Below, one piece after another: positions 22,076 to 23,322 of a DNA stretch of 23,322 nucleotides (position 1 is its first letter; every line of letters starts with the position of its first letter). The notes beneath the pieces are model-generated. The model saw only the letters and a program-made list of their open reading frames with translations, had not been told where the DNA came from and did no database searches. Origin of the DNA: JBDHZK01 sp039811865 (lineage in GTDB: Bacteria > Actinomycetota > Actinomycetes > Propionibacteriales > Propionibacteriaceae); the NCBI GenBank assembly GCA_039811865.1, contig JBDHZK010000028.1, forward strand, positions 1 to 23,322, given 5' to 3'. Both the position numbers and the translations under genes were made by a program.

Positions 22076-22100
22076 ATTCGGGCGCACAGCGAGGAAACAA

Positions 22101-22775
22101 GTGAGCACGCAGGCAGCGGATCGCCGGATCCGGATCGCCGTCATCGACGACCACGAAGCCATTAGATTGGGCATCGAGGCGGCGTTGGCGCGCGTCGAGG
22201 ACCACCATCACGTAGAGATCACGCCGGGCAGCGACTCGGTGCCGTCCTTTCTCAAGCTGCGCAGCCCGGCCGAGGTCGTCCTGCTCGACCTGCAGTTGCC
22301 CGACGGCTCCGATCCCCTTGAGAACACCGAAGCCCTGATCGATGCGGGCTACAAAGTGCTGATCTATTCGATCGCCGACAATCCGCGGCTGGTTCGCCGG
22401 GCGCTGGCCGGGGGCGCCCACGGCGTGTGCCGCAAGGCCGAACCGCTGTCGCAGACCGTCGCCGCCGTGTTGGCGGTGGCGGACGGCCAGACCGTGATCT
22501 CGATGGAGATTTTGGCAGCGATCGAGGGCGACGGCGATTATGTCGCGGCCAACCTCGGCCCGCGGGAACGCCAAGTGCTGTCGTTATACGCCGCGGGCCT
22601 GGAGATTCCCGAGGTGGCCAAGCGCCTCTACATCACCGAGAACAGCGTCAAGGAGTACCTCAAGCGTATTCGGGTGAAGTACACCGTCGTGAACCGCCCA
22701 GCGGCCAGCAAGCTCGAGTTGTTCCGGCGTGCGATCGAGGACGGCATCGTCCCGCCGGTCGAACCCTTGATCTGA
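22101..22775 (+). CDS. LuxR/NarL-type response regulator
   Basis: The protein has 224 residues from the GTG at 22101, which follows GAGG by 6 nt. A longer frame from 22020 would translate the hairpin-containing leader and is disfavoured. The receiver domain (about 9-128) has the acidic pair D16-D17, phospho-acceptor D63 in LLDLQLPDG, the switch Ser90 and K112. The DNA-binding domain (about 150-212) has LGPRERQVLSLYAAG and a recognition helix within ITENSVKEYLKRI, the GerE/LuxR winged pattern. It lies 104 bp after the duplicated histidine kinase on the same strand and is the obvious partner; target genes are unknown. Confidence 0.9.
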   Translation: MSTQAADRRIRIAVIDDHEAIRLGIEAALARVEDHHHVEITPGSDSVPSFLKLRSPAEVVLLDLQLPDGSDPLENTEALIDAGYKVLIYSIADNPRLVRRALAGGAHGVCRKAEPLSQTVAAVLAVADGQTVISMEILAAIEGDGDYVAANLGPRERQVLSLYAAGLEIPEVAKRLYITENSVKEYLKRIRVKYTVVNRPAASKLELFRRAIEDGIVPPVEPLI

Positions 22776-22791
22776 CCCGTTCGGGACGGCC

Positions 22792-23322
22792 TCAGCGCTG
22801 GCAAGCTCCGAGCGTCTCGCCGAAGTAGGGGCTGACCCCCTCGCTGGCGCGAACCAGCGTGAACTGGACGATCTTGCCGATCGTGTCCGGCGAGGAATAC
22901 AGGTCGATTTCCGCGATCAGGTTCGCCTTGCCGTTCGACTTCACGTAGAGCTCGGTTTGGCCGACGTGTTCCTTGTCCTTGCGGCGGGAATCGGCACCCC
23001 AGGCGGCGATCAGTTCTTCGCGGGTGGAGCCGACATGCAACCCCTCGGGCGTCAGCACGCGGGAGTTGCCCACGTGGATGGCCGTCACCGGGGTGTCCTT
23101 GTCGAAGTCGTCGGTGAGCGGATAGGCCACCGTGCCGCCGGACTTGTCGAGCAGCACCCAGCGGCCCTCGCATACGTCCGGGTCCCAGTGCGCGGCCTTG
23201 GCCTTCTCGGCGGCGTCCAGCCTTTGACCGATCAGCGCAGGGCCGTATCCGTCCGGGCTGAGCAGCCAGGGACGCTTGCTCCAGTCGTCCTGGTTGATCA
23301 CCGAGGACACGTCGTCGGTCGG
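22792..23322 (-). CDS. Hypothetical protein, 5' end beyond the window
   Basis: The reading frame is open to the right edge, so only the C-terminal part (about 176 residues) is visible. It is convergent with the response regulator, 16 bp apart. Visible features: mixed alpha/beta composition, a stretch reading PEGLHVGSTREELIAAWG, which resembles a repeat common in small exported actinobacterial proteins of unknown function, and two Cys (one near the C-terminus in GACQR, one in DVCEGRW) that could form a disulfide. An exported or lipoprotein N-terminus is likely but lies outside the window. The GTG at 23310 is probably internal. No function assigned. Confidence 0.75.
   Translation of the reverse strand, partial: PTDDVSSVINQDDWSKRPWLLSPDGYGPALIGQRLDAAEKAKAAHWDPDVCEGRWVLLDKSGGTVAYPLTDDFDKDTPVTAIHVGNSRVLTPEGLHVGSTREELIAAWGADSRRKDKEHVGQTELYVKSNGKANLIAEIDLYSSPDTIGKIVQFTLVRASEGVSPYFGETLGACQR

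Noticed and set aside
22020..22100. 27-residue N-terminal extension of the response regulator
   Set aside because: It would translate the hairpin leader; the GTG at 22101 has a better ribosome site and lies at the usual start of a receiver domain.
1..23322. CRISPR array, insertion sequence, integrase or phage genes
   Set aside because: No repeat-spacer pattern, transposase motif or tRNA-associated attachment repeat found. The two tRNAs were checked for direct repeats of their 3' ends and none was seen.

Overview
The window is high-GC actinobacterial chromosome. The evidence is very GC-rich third positions, several GTG starts, GGAGG-type ribosome sites, an FMN riboswitch of the kind common in high-GC Gram-positives, and families frequent in Actinobacteria (DUF1206, SH3b cell-wall proteins, zinc-ribbon/PQQ membrane proteins, GT2-GtrA fusions). 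A propionibacterial relative is plausible but not proven from sequence alone. I see no insertion sequence, phage gene, integrase or CRISPR array.

Layout, left to right. (a) 20-2791: two tRNA genes (Glu-TTC on minus, Lys-TTT on plus) flank a secreted four-SH3b protein with a LAS-peptidase-like end, and a small membrane-anchored protein whose soluble part is a GroEL apical domain without the rest of the chaperonin. (b) 2890-6036: a PAP2 membrane phosphatase, a convergent DUF1206 membrane protein overlapping its 3' end, and a lipoprotein with the complete purple-acid-phosphatase metal motif set. (c) 6067-8123: an FMN riboswitch followed by an ABC permease and a lipoprotein solute-binding protein. 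This is a RibXY-type riboflavin uptake locus; no ATPase gene is present. (d) 8149-12402: two tandem paralogues (zinc ribbon, membrane helix, PQQ-like beta-propeller) and a histidine-phosphatase lipoprotein, all on minus. (e) 12591-16221: a two-gene lipid-linked glycosylation unit, with GT2 fused to GtrA followed by a polytopic GT-C-like protein. (f) 16295-17728: a NagD-type HAD phosphatase, probably on a leaderless mRNA, a strong terminator, a hairpin-rich stretch and a dCMP deaminase. (g) 17734-22775: NfeD-like protein, flotillin, an unusual duplicated histidine kinase and a LuxR-type response regulator, all on plus. (h) 22792-end: a partial minus-strand gene.

The most notable items are the natural membrane-tethered GroEL 'minichaperone' (ungapped over about 70 residues against the GroEL substrate-binding face), the kinase whose second half looks like a decayed copy of its first half and which sits directly behind flotillin, and the RibXY locus lacking an ATPase. 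Most of the rest is envelope biology: cell-wall binding, lipid phosphatases, glycan transfer, membrane microdomains and envelope signalling.
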